From Trabulsiella odontotermitis (GTDB taxonomy: Bacteria; Pseudomonadota; Gammaproteobacteria; Enterobacterales; Enterobacteriaceae), in assembly GCF_001297775.1 (NCBI RefSeq), contig NZ_LIFX01000012.1:249902-281917 (forward strand): a stretch of 32,016 nt of DNA, in the 5' to 3' direction. Under the pieces are notes generated by a model, which searched no databases, was not told the DNA's origin, and saw only the letters and a list, made by a program, of their open reading frames with translations. Position 1 is the first letter of the stretch; each line of letters starts with the position of its first letter. The translations under genes and the position numbers were made by a program. This document shows positions 16,443 through 24,627 of this stretch, one piece after another.

Positions 16443-17489
16443 ATGACGACCACTTCTCTAACCACCGGCCAGAAAATCGCGCGTCTCGCGCTGGTCGGCC
16501 TTGTGCCACTGGTACTGATTGTATTGTTTTTGTGGGTCGGTGGCTGGCTGACGCCGCAGCGTCTGACCTCCGATAAGCTGATCGCGGTGTTACAGCAGTC
16601 CGGCGGCGAGCATCCGGGTTATCGCCGTAACCATGCCAAAGGTATCTGCGTAACCGGCAATTTCATTTCCAATGGCAACGCCAGCGCGATCTCGCGCGCC
16701 TCGGTGTTTGCGCCAGGCGAGACGCCGGTCACCGGGCGCTTTGCCCTTGCTGGCGGCAACCCGGCCGCGCCGGATTACGCCGTACCCGTGCGCAGCATGG
16801 CGCTGGCGTTTCAGTTGCCCGGCGGTGAACAGTGGCGCACCGGCATGAACGCCATGCCGTTCTTCCCGATCTCCACGGTAGAAGATTTCTACGAGTTGCA
16901 GGTGGCGACGCTGCCGGATCCGGCGACCGGCAAGCCGAACCCGGAAAAATTCAAGGCGTTTATCGCGAAACATCCGCAAATGTTGCCTTTCCTCGCCTGG
17001 TCAAAGCAGTATGTTCCGTCGTCGAGCTGGGCCAGCGATCGCTTCAATGGCCTGAACGCCTTTCGGTTTATTAACCAATCGGGCGAAACGCATCTGGTGC
17101 GCTGGAGCATGGTGCCGCACGCCAGTTATCAGCCAATTACCGCGGACGATAAAAATAACAGTAATTTCCTGCAAACCGATCTGCAACAGCGACTGGCGCA
17201 GGGACCACTGAAATGGGATCTGCTGATCACTGTCGCGAATGCCGGGGATGACGGCAGCGATGCGGCCAAAAGCTGGCCCGCCGATCGGCAAACCATCAAC
17301 GCCGGAACACTGGTGCTGACCAGAGCCAGCGCGCAGGCGCAGGGGCCGTGCAATGACATCAACTATGATCCGCTGATTTTGCCGGACGGCATTGCCGCCT
17401 CCGACGATCCGTTACTCAATGCGCGTTCCTCGGCTTATGCCAAATCCTACAACGCGCGTACCCGTGAACAGGCAGGAGAGCATTTATGA
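16443..17489 (+). CDS. Membrane-anchored catalase-family peroxidase
   Basis: 348 residues from the ATG at 16443, chosen over a GTG 12 bases upstream because AAGGTGAG sits at good spacing. A single membrane segment at about residues 10-32 (LVGLVPLVLIVLFLWVGGWL) followed by a globular domain places it in the periplasm, tethered to the membrane. The domain is of the short catalase-related peroxidase (SrpA-like) type: RRNHAKGICVTG carries the probable distal heme His, and RSSAYAKSYNARTREQ near the C-terminus probably holds the proximal heme-ligand Tyr. It lacks the clade-specific parts of full-length catalases, so peroxidase activity on H2O2 or organic peroxides is likely. It overlaps the cytochrome gene by 4 bp. 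Confidence 0.87.
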   Translation: MTTTSLTTGQKIARLALVGLVPLVLIVLFLWVGGWLTPQRLTSDKLIAVLQQSGGEHPGYRRNHAKGICVTGNFISNGNASAISRASVFAPGETPVTGRFALAGGNPAAPDYAVPVRSMALAFQLPGGEQWRTGMNAMPFFPISTVEDFYELQVATLPDPATGKPNPEKFKAFIAKHPQMLPFLAWSKQYVPSSSWASDRFNGLNAFRFINQSGETHLVRWSMVPHASYQPITADDKNNSNFLQTDLQQRLAQGPLKWDLLITVANAGDDGSDAAKSWPADRQTINAGTLVLTRASAQAQGPCNDINYDPLILPDGIAASDDPLLNARSSAYAKSYNARTREQAGEHL

Positions 17490-18025
17490 AACAGGTTGCG
17501 TATTTTCACCCGGCGCTGCGCCTGCTGCACTGGGTAATGGCGGCGGCGATTCTGGCTATGCTGTTTATTGGTGTGGCGATGGTCGCCACGGTATCGTCGC
17601 TGCACAGTCTGCTGGTGGCTATCCACAAACCGCTGGGGCTGATGATCCTCGTGCTGGTGGTGGTGCGTCTGGTGCTGCGTTTCTCAACCGCCACACCGCC
17701 GTTGCCGGATTCGTTGCCTGGCTGGCAGCGTGTTGCCGCGCATGCTTCGCACTGGGCGCTGTATGCGATGATGCTGGCGCAGCCGCTTATCGGCTGGGCG
17801 ATGCTGTCGGCGGCGGGGTATCCGATTACCCTGGGCGGGCATTTCGTGTTACCGCCGATCCTGCCGGTGAGTAACGACAGCTATGCTATCCTGCGCCCGC
17901 TGCATTCTCTGGTTGCGCTGGTGCTGTTCGCCACCGTAATGTTGCATCTGGCCGCGGCGTTACGTCATGCGCTGATACTCCGCGACGGAGTATTTCAGAG
18001 CATGGCGGGAACCCGTAAACGGTGA
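17486..18025 (+). CDS. Cytochrome b561-like membrane protein
   Basis: 179 residues with four membrane segments (about 15-37, 47-66, 87-110, 135-160). Histidines suited to bind two b-type hemes occur in LRLLHW (His15), AIHKPLG (about 47), HASHW, LRPLHSL and VMLHLAA. This matches the YodB/YceJ (CybB-like) group of di-heme cytochromes. Its start overlaps the peroxidase stop (ATGA), and the sigma factor gene starts 9 bp later. A natural reading is that it passes electrons from the quinone pool to the tethered peroxidase, but that is inference. Confidence 0.9.
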   Translation: MKQVAYFHPALRLLHWVMAAAILAMLFIGVAMVATVSSLHSLLVAIHKPLGLMILVLVVVRLVLRFSTATPPLPDSLPGWQRVAAHASHWALYAMMLAQPLIGWAMLSAAGYPITLGGHFVLPPILPVSNDSYAILRPLHSLVALVLFATVMLHLAAALRHALILRDGVFQSMAGTRKR

Positions 18026-18034
18026 AGGAGCGTT

Positions 18035-18544
18035 ATGTCACAGCTGACTGATGGCGAGATCCGCCAGGTGATGCCGCATCTGCAACGCTTTGCGCTGTGG
18101 CTGACCCGCAACCCGCACAGCGCGGAGGATCTGGTGCAAAGCTGCCTGACGAAGGCGCTCACCCGCCGACCGCAGCATGACGACGAGCACAGCCTGCGCG
18201 CCTGGCTGTTCACCATTCTTTATCGCCAGTTCATTGATGGCGAACGGCGGCGCAAGCGCTACGTGAAACTCCTCTCTTTTTTTACCGGTGAGGAGACGGT
18301 GGGGTATTCCACCGAATCGCTGGCGATGGCCGACGATACGCTGGCGCAGTTCGCCACGCTGCCGACCGACTATCGCGCCATTTTGTTGCTGGTGAGCGTT
18401 GAGGGGCTGAGTTATAAAGAGGTCGCTGAAACGCTGGATATTCCGCCCGGCACCGTAATGTCACGGCTCTCCCGGGCGCGTAAGCTGCTCCATGAGAAAT
18501 TAGAAGGTAAGGTAACGCCGTTACCGCTGAGGAGACTGAAATGA
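18035..18544 (+). CDS. ECF-type RNA polymerase sigma factor
   Basis: 169 residues. Region 2 is seen in HSAEDLVQSCLTKAL and LRAWLFTILYRQFIDGERRRKR (about 27-72). Region 4 is in LPTDYRAILLLVSVEGLSYKEVAETLDIPPGTVMSRLSRARKLL (about 105-150). There are no regions 1.1 or 3, as in all ECF sigmas. AGGAG lies 5 bases before the ATG. Its stop overlaps the anti-sigma start by 4 bp, the usual sigma/anti-sigma coupling. Probable target: the module's own promoter at 16383-16411. ECF groups linked to catalase and cytochrome b561 genes are known, so this is probably one of those. Confidence 0.93.
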   Translation: MSQLTDGEIRQVMPHLQRFALWLTRNPHSAEDLVQSCLTKALTRRPQHDDEHSLRAWLFTILYRQFIDGERRRKRYVKLLSFFTGEETVGYSTESLAMADDTLAQFATLPTDYRAILLLVSVEGLSYKEVAETLDIPPGTVMSRLSRARKLLHEKLEGKVTPLPLRRLK

Positions 18545-19287
18545 CTTTGCCCCCGGATGAACACGATCTGCATGCCTGGCTGGATGGCGAAGCAGATGAC
18601 GCGACCTCAGCGCGCGTAGAACGTTATCTGGCTGAAAACCCCGACGCGGCAGCCCGGGTGGCAGGCTGGCGCCAGGACGCGCAGCAGTTGCGTCAGGCGA
18701 TGAACCGCCAGCCGGTCACGCTGGAAAGCCCGGAGCCGCATTATCTGCGCCGTCAGGTGCGGCAGCATCGGCAGTGGCGGCTGGCAACCGCCTGCGCGCT
18801 GGTGCTGGCGCTGGGCGTTGGCGGAGTGACTGGCTGGCAGATGAGAACCTCGCAACTGTTGATGAGCCATCAGCCAATGGAAGATGCGGTTCAGGCTTAT
18901 AAACTCTTCGACAACGCCGCGCTCACCCCCATGGACGTGGTGGCGACCCGGCAGACTGAACTGAGTCGCTGGGTCGCGCGCTATTTTATGAATGGCGTGC
19001 CGCCGCCGGATCTCGAACAGTACGGGTTCAAACTGCGGGGCGCACGGCTGATAGCGACCGCGCAAGGCCCGGCGGCGCTGGTGATGTATGAAGATCCGCA
19101 GGGAACCCGCGTCGGCTGGTATATCCGCCCGTTAAGCCCGGTGAAATTACCGCATGGCGAGCGCCAGGGAGAAGACGTGATGGCGCAATACTGGAGCGAC
19201 GAACACTATAATTATGCGCTGGTCACGCCGCTTAACTCTGCCGGGATCAACGGGCTGCGAAAAGCGGTATCACTGGCGACCAGTTAA
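18541..19287 (+). CDS. Transmembrane anti-sigma factor
   Basis: 248 residues. The cytoplasmic N-terminus (1-78, HDLHAWLDGEADDATSARVE) resembles the anti-sigma domain that sequesters ECF factors. One membrane helix spans about 81-99 (LATACALVLALGVGGVTGW), and a periplasmic domain of about 145 residues follows. The Cys motif of zinc-type anti-sigma domains is absent, so direct thiol redox sensing by zinc loss looks unlikely. The periplasmic part, close to the tethered peroxidase, may sense the signal. A weak GC-rich inverted repeat starts at the stop codon. Confidence 0.88.
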   Translation: MTLPPDEHDLHAWLDGEADDATSARVERYLAENPDAAARVAGWRQDAQQLRQAMNRQPVTLESPEPHYLRRQVRQHRQWRLATACALVLALGVGGVTGWQMRTSQLLMSHQPMEDAVQAYKLFDNAALTPMDVVATRQTELSRWVARYFMNGVPPPDLEQYGFKLRGARLIATAQGPAALVMYEDPQGTRVGWYIRPLSPVKLPHGERQGEDVMAQYWSDEHYNYALVTPLNSAGINGLRKAVSLATS

Positions 19288-19293
19288 GGCCTC

Positions 19294-19322
19294 TTGCCGG
19301 GGCCTGCTGGCGCTAATATAAT
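19294..19322 (+). promoter_or_regulatory. Sigma-70-like promoter upstream of SDR gene
   Basis: TTGCCG (19294-19299), a 17-bp spacer and a perfect TATAAT (19317-19322). It lies just after the anti-sigma stop and about 185 bp before the next ATG, giving an unusually long untranslated leader with no obvious ORF in it. Confidence 0.5.
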
Positions 19323-19507
19323 CATTACGCATTTCCTTTCATGCCGTAGGCGTTACCGTCATCCAACGCGCCCCGATCCCGAGGGTCTCAGCAGAGAAAA
19401 CAGGGGTCATCTGGCGCGACGTCCTTACTTCATCAAAACGACATCACGCACGAGCGTGTTTCTCGTGTCGCTGCCTGCCAGGTCATTTTTCTTTAGAGGA
19501 AAACAGA

Positions 19508-20263
19508 ATGAACATGAGCGGCAATACTCTTCTTATTACCGGTGCCACCAGCGGAATTGGCCGCGGGCTGGCGGAAGCTTTCCATGCGCGGGGCAATCAG
19601 GTCATCATCACGGGGCGTCGTCAGGCACTGCTCGATGAAATCACGGAGGCGAACCCGGGCATGGCGGGTTACCGGCTCGATCTTGCCGATGAGGCGATGC
19701 TCGCCGGGGTCGCGGCTGACGTGCGGGCGCGTTTCCCGGCGCTGAACGTGCTGATCGCCAACGCCGGGATTTCTCAGACGGAAGATCTCACTGCAGAGGG
19801 CTGGAATACTGACGTCGCGCAGGCGATTGTCGATACCAACATTCTCGGGGTGATCCGCGCCACCGCGGCGTTTCTTCCGCTGATTAAAACCCGGCCTGAC
19901 GCCACGCTGATGGCAACCAGTTCGGCGCTGGCGTTTATCCCCAGAGCGGTTTTCCCGACCTACTGCGCCAGCAAAGCCTTCCTGCATTCGTGGCTGTTGT
20001 CGCTCCGTTATCAGCTTCGCGACATCCCGGTAGAAGTGCTGGAACTGGCGCCGCCGTACGTACAGACCATGATCACCGGCATTCAACAGGCGACGGATCC
20101 ACGAGCCATGCCGCTGGCGGAGTATATCCACGAGGTCATGACGCTGCTTGAACGTCATGACCATCCTGGCGGGGAGATCCTGCTGGAGCGTGATAAAGCC
20201 CGCCGCTGGGCGGAAAGAGACGGAACTTACGACGCGATTTTCCGCGCCATGAATCCCGTTTAA
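19508..20263 (+). CDS. SDR-family oxidoreductase, DltE-like
   Basis: 251 residues. Cofactor motif TGATSGIG (about 11-18), NAG motif in VLIANAGISQ, and catalytic Ser/Tyr/Lys in ATSSALAF then YCASKAF. The overall layout, including LAPPYVQT and the short C-terminus, resembles DltE-type classical SDRs. GRRQ at the end of the second strand suggests NADP preference, since Arg residues replace an Asp. AGAGGA lies 7 bases upstream of the ATG. It probably has its own promoter (19294-19322) and is not part of the sigma-factor operon. Substrate unknown. Confidence 0.88.
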   Translation: MNMSGNTLLITGATSGIGRGLAEAFHARGNQVIITGRRQALLDEITEANPGMAGYRLDLADEAMLAGVAADVRARFPALNVLIANAGISQTEDLTAEGWNTDVAQAIVDTNILGVIRATAAFLPLIKTRPDATLMATSSALAFIPRAVFPTYCASKAFLHSWLLSLRYQLRDIPVEVLELAPPYVQTMITGIQQATDPRAMPLAEYIHEVMTLLERHDHPGGEILLERDKARRWAERDGTYDAIFRAMNPV

Positions 20264-20276
20264 TCCGCTGTGATAT

Positions 20277-21059
20277 TCACACCGTGGGGACAGTACCGCC
20301 GTCAATCAGGTATTCCGTCCCCGTAATCGCCCCCGCGCGATCGGAGGCCAGGAAGGCAATCAGGTTTGCCACCTCTTCCGGTTTCGCGGGGCGCCCGAGC
20401 GGGATCCCGCCCAGCGAATCCATAATGATTTTTTTACCCCCCGCATAATCCGTTCCCGCCTCTTCAGCCAGCCGCTCTGCCAGACGCACGGCGGCTTCGG
20501 TTTCTATCCATCCGGGGGAGACGCGCAGCACGCGAACACCTTTGGGCGACACCTCTTTTGACAGGCTTTTGCTGTAGGCCGAGAGCGCGGCTTTCGCGGC
20601 GGCATAGGCGGTGGTCGCTTCCGGCAGCGGCATCAGGCGCTGAATGGATGACACATGGATAACAACCCCTGCGCCCCGCGCGATCATGCCTGGCAACAGC
20701 AGCCTGTCCAGCCGCACGGCGGGCATCAGGTTGAGCGCCAGCTCCTGTTGCCACTGCTGGTCGTCCAGCGCGGCAAAGCCCCCGGCAGGCGATGACGAGC
20801 CGCCCAGCATATGCACGATGATATCCACACCGCCGAAGCGGGCGTTTACCTGCTGCGCCAGTTGCTGGCATCCGGCGTCGGTGGTTAAATCCGCGGCGAC
20901 GAACAGGGCATCGTCCTGAAGCCTGTCAGGCTGATGACGCGCCACGGTCATCACCTGCGCCCCCAGTTCACGAAACAGCGCGACCGTCGCCGCCCCGGCG
21001 CCTTTGGTGCCAGAGGTGACCAGCGCGCGTTTACCTTCCAGCGACAAAAATTCCGCCAT
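20277..21059 (-). CDS. SDR-family oxidoreductase with atypical motifs
   Basis: 260 residues. The Rossmann glycine motif is altered to TSGTKGAG (about 15-22). The usual NNAG is replaced by HMLGGSS. The catalytic Ser, Tyr and Lys are present in VSSIQRL and YAAAKAAL. The C-terminus [18 protein letters not shown] is normal for classical SDRs. It is divergent from a LysR-type regulator, with 128 bp between their starts, so LysR control is likely. It converges with the preceding SDR, with 13 bp between stops. Substrate unknown. Confidence 0.88.
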   Translation of the reverse strand: MAEFLSLEGKRALVTSGTKGAGAATVALFRELGAQVMTVARHQPDRLQDDALFVAADLTTDAGCQQLAQQVNARFGGVDIIVHMLGGSSSPAGGFAALDDQQWQQELALNLMPAVRLDRLLLPGMIARGAGVVIHVSSIQRLMPLPEATTAYAAAKAALSAYSKSLSKEVSPKGVRVLRVSPGWIETEAAVRLAERLAEEAGTDYAGGKKIIMDSLGGIPLGRPAKPEEVANLIAFLASDRAGAITGTEYLIDGGTVPTV

Positions 21060-21187
21060 TCATTGTTCTCCCGATTCGTTGTGGTTCATTTCAGTTATCC
21101 GGTTAATGGTGCTTGTTCACTCTAGGGAAGCGAGATAATTTGGACAACGGGGATAAACATGAATGCCTTGATGAAGGAACCGGGATA

Positions 21188-22084
21188 ATGTCGCGTGTGA
21201 CGCTGAATGATTTACAGGCGGTACTGACCATCGCCCGCCGGGGAACGTTCCGGGCGGCGGCAATTGATCTGGATATGTCGACCACCGCGCTGAGCCACAC
21301 CATCGCTCGCCTGGAGGCGGAGCTTGAGGTGCGATTATTTAATCGTACCACCCGCAGCGTGGCGCTGACCGAGGCCGGGCAACTGCTGGTCGAACAACTG
21401 GGGCCGTCACTGCAGGGGGTGAATGATGCGCTGGCAGCGGTGCGCGCCCGCAAGGCCACGCCGTCAGGCGTATTACGCATCAATGCGCCGCCGTTTGCCG
21501 CGCTCACCCTGTTTTCGACGTTGATCGTTGAGTTTCTGCGCCGTTACCCGCAGATGCATATCGATCTGGTCACTGAAGGGCGGCTGGTGGATATCGTGGC
21601 GGAAGGGTTTGATCTGGGCGTCCGGGTTGCCGGTCTGGTGCCGCAGGACATGATCGCGCTCTCCCTCGGCCAGCCGCAGCGTTTTGCGGTGGCGGCGTCG
21701 CCCGCTTATCTGGCGCAGTACGGCACACCGACGACGCCGGGTGATCTGCTCCGGCATGCCTGCCTTCGCGTGCGTCTGCCGGATGGCTCACTTTATCGCT
21801 GGCATCTGGAAAAACAGGGAGAGGTGGCGCACGTTGAGGTGAACGGGCCGCTGACGCTGGACGATGCCGCGCTCTCCCGCGCTGCCGTACTGGAAGGGCT
21901 CGGTATCGGTTTTTTCCTCGAACAGAATGTGCTCGACGATATTGCCGCCGGGCGCATGGTGCGCCTGCTGGATGACTGGACGCCGCCGTTTCCGGGGCTG
22001 TGCCTGTATTATCCTGGCAGACGCCACCCCTCCGCCGGGCTGGCGGCGTTTCTGGCGCTGGCGCGCGAGGTGGCGCAGCGGTGA
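21188..22084 (+). CDS. LysR-family transcriptional regulator
   Basis: 298 residues from [14 protein letters not shown] start 75 bases upstream is rejected because LysR proteins normally begin just before the helix-turn-helix. AAGGA precedes the chosen ATG. The winged helix-turn-helix is residues 5-65 ([38 protein letters not shown]). The effector domain (about 90-295) contains [10 protein letters not shown] and the usual [15 protein letters not shown]. It resembles the CrgA/DsdC-like group that regulates adjacent oxidoreductases. The likely target is the divergent SDR at 20277-21059. Confidence 0.92.
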   Translation: MSRVTLNDLQAVLTIARRGTFRAAAIDLDMSTTALSHTIARLEAELEVRLFNRTTRSVALTEAGQLLVEQLGPSLQGVNDALAAVRARKATPSGVLRINAPPFAALTLFSTLIVEFLRRYPQMHIDLVTEGRLVDIVAEGFDLGVRVAGLVPQDMIALSLGQPQRFAVAASPAYLAQYGTPTTPGDLLRHACLRVRLPDGSLYRWHLEKQGEVAHVEVNGPLTLDDAALSRAAVLEGLGIGFFLEQNVLDDIAAGRMVRLLDDWTPPFPGLCLYYPGRRHPSAGLAAFLALAREVAQR

Positions 22085-22085
22085 G

Positions 22086-22505
22086 TTATACCCGCACGAC
22101 GCCGACGGTCAGAATAATATTGGCGAAGCGTCGTGTTTCGCCGGAAGCAATCACCAGCATCGTGTCGCTCGATTTGGCCTGTGCGTAGAATGCTTCGCGC
22201 GTCAGCCAGCTAAATTCCGTCTCCGGTGATAAAAGGTGCTGATACTCTTTTTCAATCGTATTATCAAAGTCGGCAGGGGAGGCCATTAGCGTCGCGCTTT
22301 CTACATTGATATATTTCAGTAACTTCTCAAGAATAAACGGACTGTTGATCATCCCGGGCGCAAAATTCAGATAAATAATTGTCGCGTTGGGGGCAGAATT
22401 GGTGACGAAAGAATAGTTGCTGTCGGCGAGCAATATTTTCGTTTTATGACCACATTTCGCCAGGGCGCTTAACAGCTCCGGGTGAATAATCTCTGTTTTA
22501 ATCAT
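22086..22505 (-). CDS. RbsD/FucU-family protein (probable sugar mutarotase)
   Basis: 139 residues. IHPELLSALAKCGHKTKILLADSNYS aligns by eye with the N-terminal signature of RbsD and FucU (GHxDxIxIxDxNFP), including the catalytic-type His20 and Asp. The end ETRRFANIILTVGVV matches the family's C-terminal strand region. These enzymes interconvert alpha and beta sugar anomers (ribose pyranase, fucose mutarotase). AGGGAT lies 6 bases upstream. It is the last gene of the TRAP-LacI-SDR cassette and is the strongest hint that the substrate is an aldose or aldose-like compound. NYS replacing the usual NFP is a small departure from the family. Confidence 0.75.
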   Translation of the reverse strand: MIKTEIIHPELLSALAKCGHKTKILLADSNYSFVTNSAPNATIIYLNFAPGMINSPFILEKLLKYINVESATLMASPADFDNTIEKEYQHLLSPETEFSWLTREAFYAQAKSSDTMLVIASGETRRFANIILTVGVVRV

Positions 22506-22521
22506 AATGATCCCTGTAAAA

Positions 22522-22550
22522 CGTGCCAGGTCATTATTGCCCCTGGCATG
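22522..22550 (-). repeat. Stem-loop between SDR and mutarotase-like gene
   Basis: Arms at 22522-22530 and 22542-22550 (GTGCCAGG/CCTGGCAT core) pair over 9 bp with one wobble and an 11-base loop. It has no T-run and lies 17 bp before the mutarotase-like start, so it may affect mRNA processing or translation of the last gene. Confidence 0.45.
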
Positions 22551-22580
22551 TTCAGATTGACGGTTGCCACTGCTTTTCCG

Positions 22581-23345
22581 TCACATACGATAAATGCCGC
22601 CGTTAATATCGATCGTTGCACCAGAAATAAAGCCATCATATTCCGAGGCAAGGAAGCGAATAGTGCGTGCCACATCTTCGGCGGTGCCCGCACGGCCCAG
22701 CGGGATCGCGCTAACGGTTTCATCAGCGGATTCTTTGGTGGTGTGGACGTTATGGAAACGCGTGCCAAGGATAAGCCCAGGTGCGACGGCATTAACACGA
22801 ATGCCATACTGCCCCAGCTCAGCCGCCAGCGAACGTGTCCAGGTCAGCACTGCACCTTTGGTGGTGGAATAGACCAGGGAACCGGAATGCCCGCCAGAGC
22901 GGCCTGCCAGCGAGGCGAGGTTGACAATGCTGGCGCCGTCTTTGGCCGCTTTGAGGAACGGCAGCGCGCTTTGCGTCACGTTCAGCATGGTGGTCATGTT
23001 GACGTCAATGACGGTTTTCCAGAAGGTCTGATCGATTTCTCCCATCCATTTTCTGGCAATGATCCCGCCGACGTTATTGACAAGAATATCAATGCCACCG
23101 AGGAATTCCGCCGCAAGAGAAACACATTTCGCGGCATCAACTTCATTGGTTAAATCCGCATGACCGTAAGCCGCTTTTTGCCCCAGTGAGGTTGCCAGTG
23201 CAGCCAGTTCTTTCGGACCTTCTTCTCCGCTGAAGTAATGGATATAAATATCGCATCCGGCTTCGATCAGCGCTTTCGCGGTCGCCTTGCCGATCCCCTG
23301 TTCTGCGCCAGTAATCAGCACTTTTTTTCCGGAAAGATTACCCAT
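22581..23345 (-). CDS. SDR-family dehydrogenase of the TRAP/LacI cassette
   Basis: 254 residues from MGNLSGKKVLITG. The start at 23345 has AGGAG 8 bases upstream; the longer frame from 23387 does not. Cofactor motif TGAEQGIG (about 13-20), NNVGG motif in IDILVNNVGG, catalytic Ser in VNLASLAG and YSTTKGA for Tyr/Lys. The C-terminus SGATIDINGG is typical. It resembles 3-oxoacyl-reductase-like and sugar-dehydrogenase-like SDRs. Because it shares an operon with a TRAP importer and a mutarotase-like protein, oxidation of an imported sugar or polyol is the likely role. 170 bp separate it from lacI. Confidence 0.88.
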   Translation of the reverse strand: MGNLSGKKVLITGAEQGIGKATAKALIEAGCDIYIHYFSGEEGPKELAALATSLGQKAAYGHADLTNEVDAAKCVSLAAEFLGGIDILVNNVGGIIARKWMGEIDQTFWKTVIDVNMTTMLNVTQSALPFLKAAKDGASIVNLASLAGRSGGHSGSLVYSTTKGAVLTWTRSLAAELGQYGIRVNAVAPGLILGTRFHNVHTTKESADETVSAIPLGRAGTAEDVARTIRFLASEYDGFISGATIDINGGIYRM

Positions 23346-23441
23346 TTTAAGCTCCTGTATATGATTTTTGCGATTAACAAACTGCAAAGCTGAATTATTA
23401 TTGTGTGGCGTTAGTTGCTTATTTAAGGCAATAACGACCCC

Positions 23442-23457
23442 TGGTCATGTCTGACCA
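23442..23457. promoter_or_regulatory. Palindrome in the lacI-SDR gap, possible operator
   Basis: TGGTCA and TGACCA (23442-23447, 23452-23457) form a perfect 6-bp inverted repeat with a 4-base spacer. It lies about 100 bp upstream of the SDR start in the only sizeable gap of the cassette. It does not resemble the TGTAACGTTACA site upstream of dctP, so a second regulator is possible. Confidence 0.35.
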
Positions 23458-23515
23458 ATAAACTTCCCCGGTGTTGGCAGCCGTATTTACGCTGCCGCCC
23501 TTTCCTTAAAGAAAA

Positions 23516-24565
23516 TTAAGACTCTCCATTCCCAATCACCGACTTGCGGCTAATGAGTTTGGGGATAAATAGAAACTCTTCTGGTGTCAGATCCGGATTT
23601 TCAATCCGCGCCAGCAGGCGATCGACCATCATGGTGACCATGTCGGCCAACGGCGGCATCACCGAGCTCATCGGCGGCTGCACCAGATCGGCAAGCGGGA
23701 TGTTATCGATGCCGATGACTGACATATCCTGCGGGATCTGTACTCCCGCGCTGCGTAACCCGGCCATCAGACCGATGCCCATCGCGTCGTTGATGGCCAC
23801 AATGCCATCCGGGCGCGGCGTTTGTTCAAGCACTTTGGCCGCCAGTGAACGCCCCAGTTCGGTCATTTCAGCATCGCCGTACGCTTCCCCGGCTTTGCCT
23901 TCAATAACGTGTGCGTTTTCCCGCAGTCCATGACGATTGACGGCGGCATAGAAGCCCTCAATTTTATGCAGACGGCTTGGCAGTTGTGTGGCTTCAGTGA
24001 CGAACACCAGTTGCCGACAACCACGCTGGATCAAGTGCTCCGCCGCCAGTCGCCCGGCTTCGACGTTATCCATCGAAACACTGTCGAACGGCGGATTGCC
24101 GTCCGCCGTGTGAGTTGACATCAGGCTGTCGTAGTTCACCATCACCATGCCGTGGCGGGCGGCGTTGGCGAAGTGGGGGCGATCCATTGCCGTTGCGACA
24201 ACAATCACCCCCTTCACGCCATGGGCAAACATATCTTCCAGAAACGCTTTTTCTTCGTCTTCCTGGCGATAGGTGTTACCTAACAGCACCCGATACTGAT
24301 TGGCTTTGGCGACGCGATCCACTTCACGCGTCAGCATCGCAAAGCTGGGGTTCACAATCGACGGCACCAGTAAGCCAATCATTCGCGCCTGACCGGTTTT
24401 CAACTGCTGAGCCACCCGGTTAGGCAAATAATTCAGGTCACGCATGGATTGCCGGATGCGCGCGAGTGTCTCCGGACGCATCTGATTCGTGCGACCATTT
24501 AACACATTTGATACGCTGCTGACGGAAACGCCAGCGTGGTTCGCGACATCCCTGATATTAGCCAT
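23516..24565 (-). CDS. LacI/GalR-family transcriptional repressor
   Basis: 349 residues. The helix-turn-helix IRDVANHAGVSVSSVSNVLN (residues 4-23) is followed by the hinge region RVAQQLKTGQ. The periplasmic-binding-protein-like ligand domain spans about 62-335 (IGLLVPSIVNPSFAML, GVKGVIVVATA, VSMDNVEAGRLAAEHLI, DGIVAINDAMGIG, SVIGIDNIPLADLV). GAGGGCAG precedes the ATG. It lies inside the TRAP/SDR operon between the transporter and catabolic genes. The likely operator is the CpG-centred palindrome at 27695-27706. The inducer is probably the imported sugar or a derivative. Confidence 0.94.
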   Translation of the reverse strand: MANIRDVANHAGVSVSSVSNVLNGRTNQMRPETLARIRQSMRDLNYLPNRVAQQLKTGQARMIGLLVPSIVNPSFAMLTREVDRVAKANQYRVLLGNTYRQEDEEKAFLEDMFAHGVKGVIVVATAMDRPHFANAARHGMVMVNYDSLMSTHTADGNPPFDSVSMDNVEAGRLAAEHLIQRGCRQLVFVTEATQLPSRLHKIEGFYAAVNRHGLRENAHVIEGKAGEAYGDAEMTELGRSLAAKVLEQTPRPDGIVAINDAMGIGLMAGLRSAGVQIPQDMSVIGIDNIPLADLVQPPMSSVMPPLADMVTMMVDRLLARIENPDLTPEEFLFIPKLISRKSVIGNGES

Positions 24566-24627
24566 ACTGCCCTCATTATTTACGCGTTTACTGACTTAAT
24601 TATCTGTTATTACAATAACTCTTGCGA

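Noticed and set aside
22482-23153. 223-codon plus-strand ORF opposite the cassette SDR
   Set aside because: It is the antisense frame of an SDR with intact motifs; no start signal or family.
23476-23496. GGCAGC/GCTGCC hairpin after lacI as a terminator
   Set aside because: No T-run follows on the minus strand, and the arms are only 6 bp.
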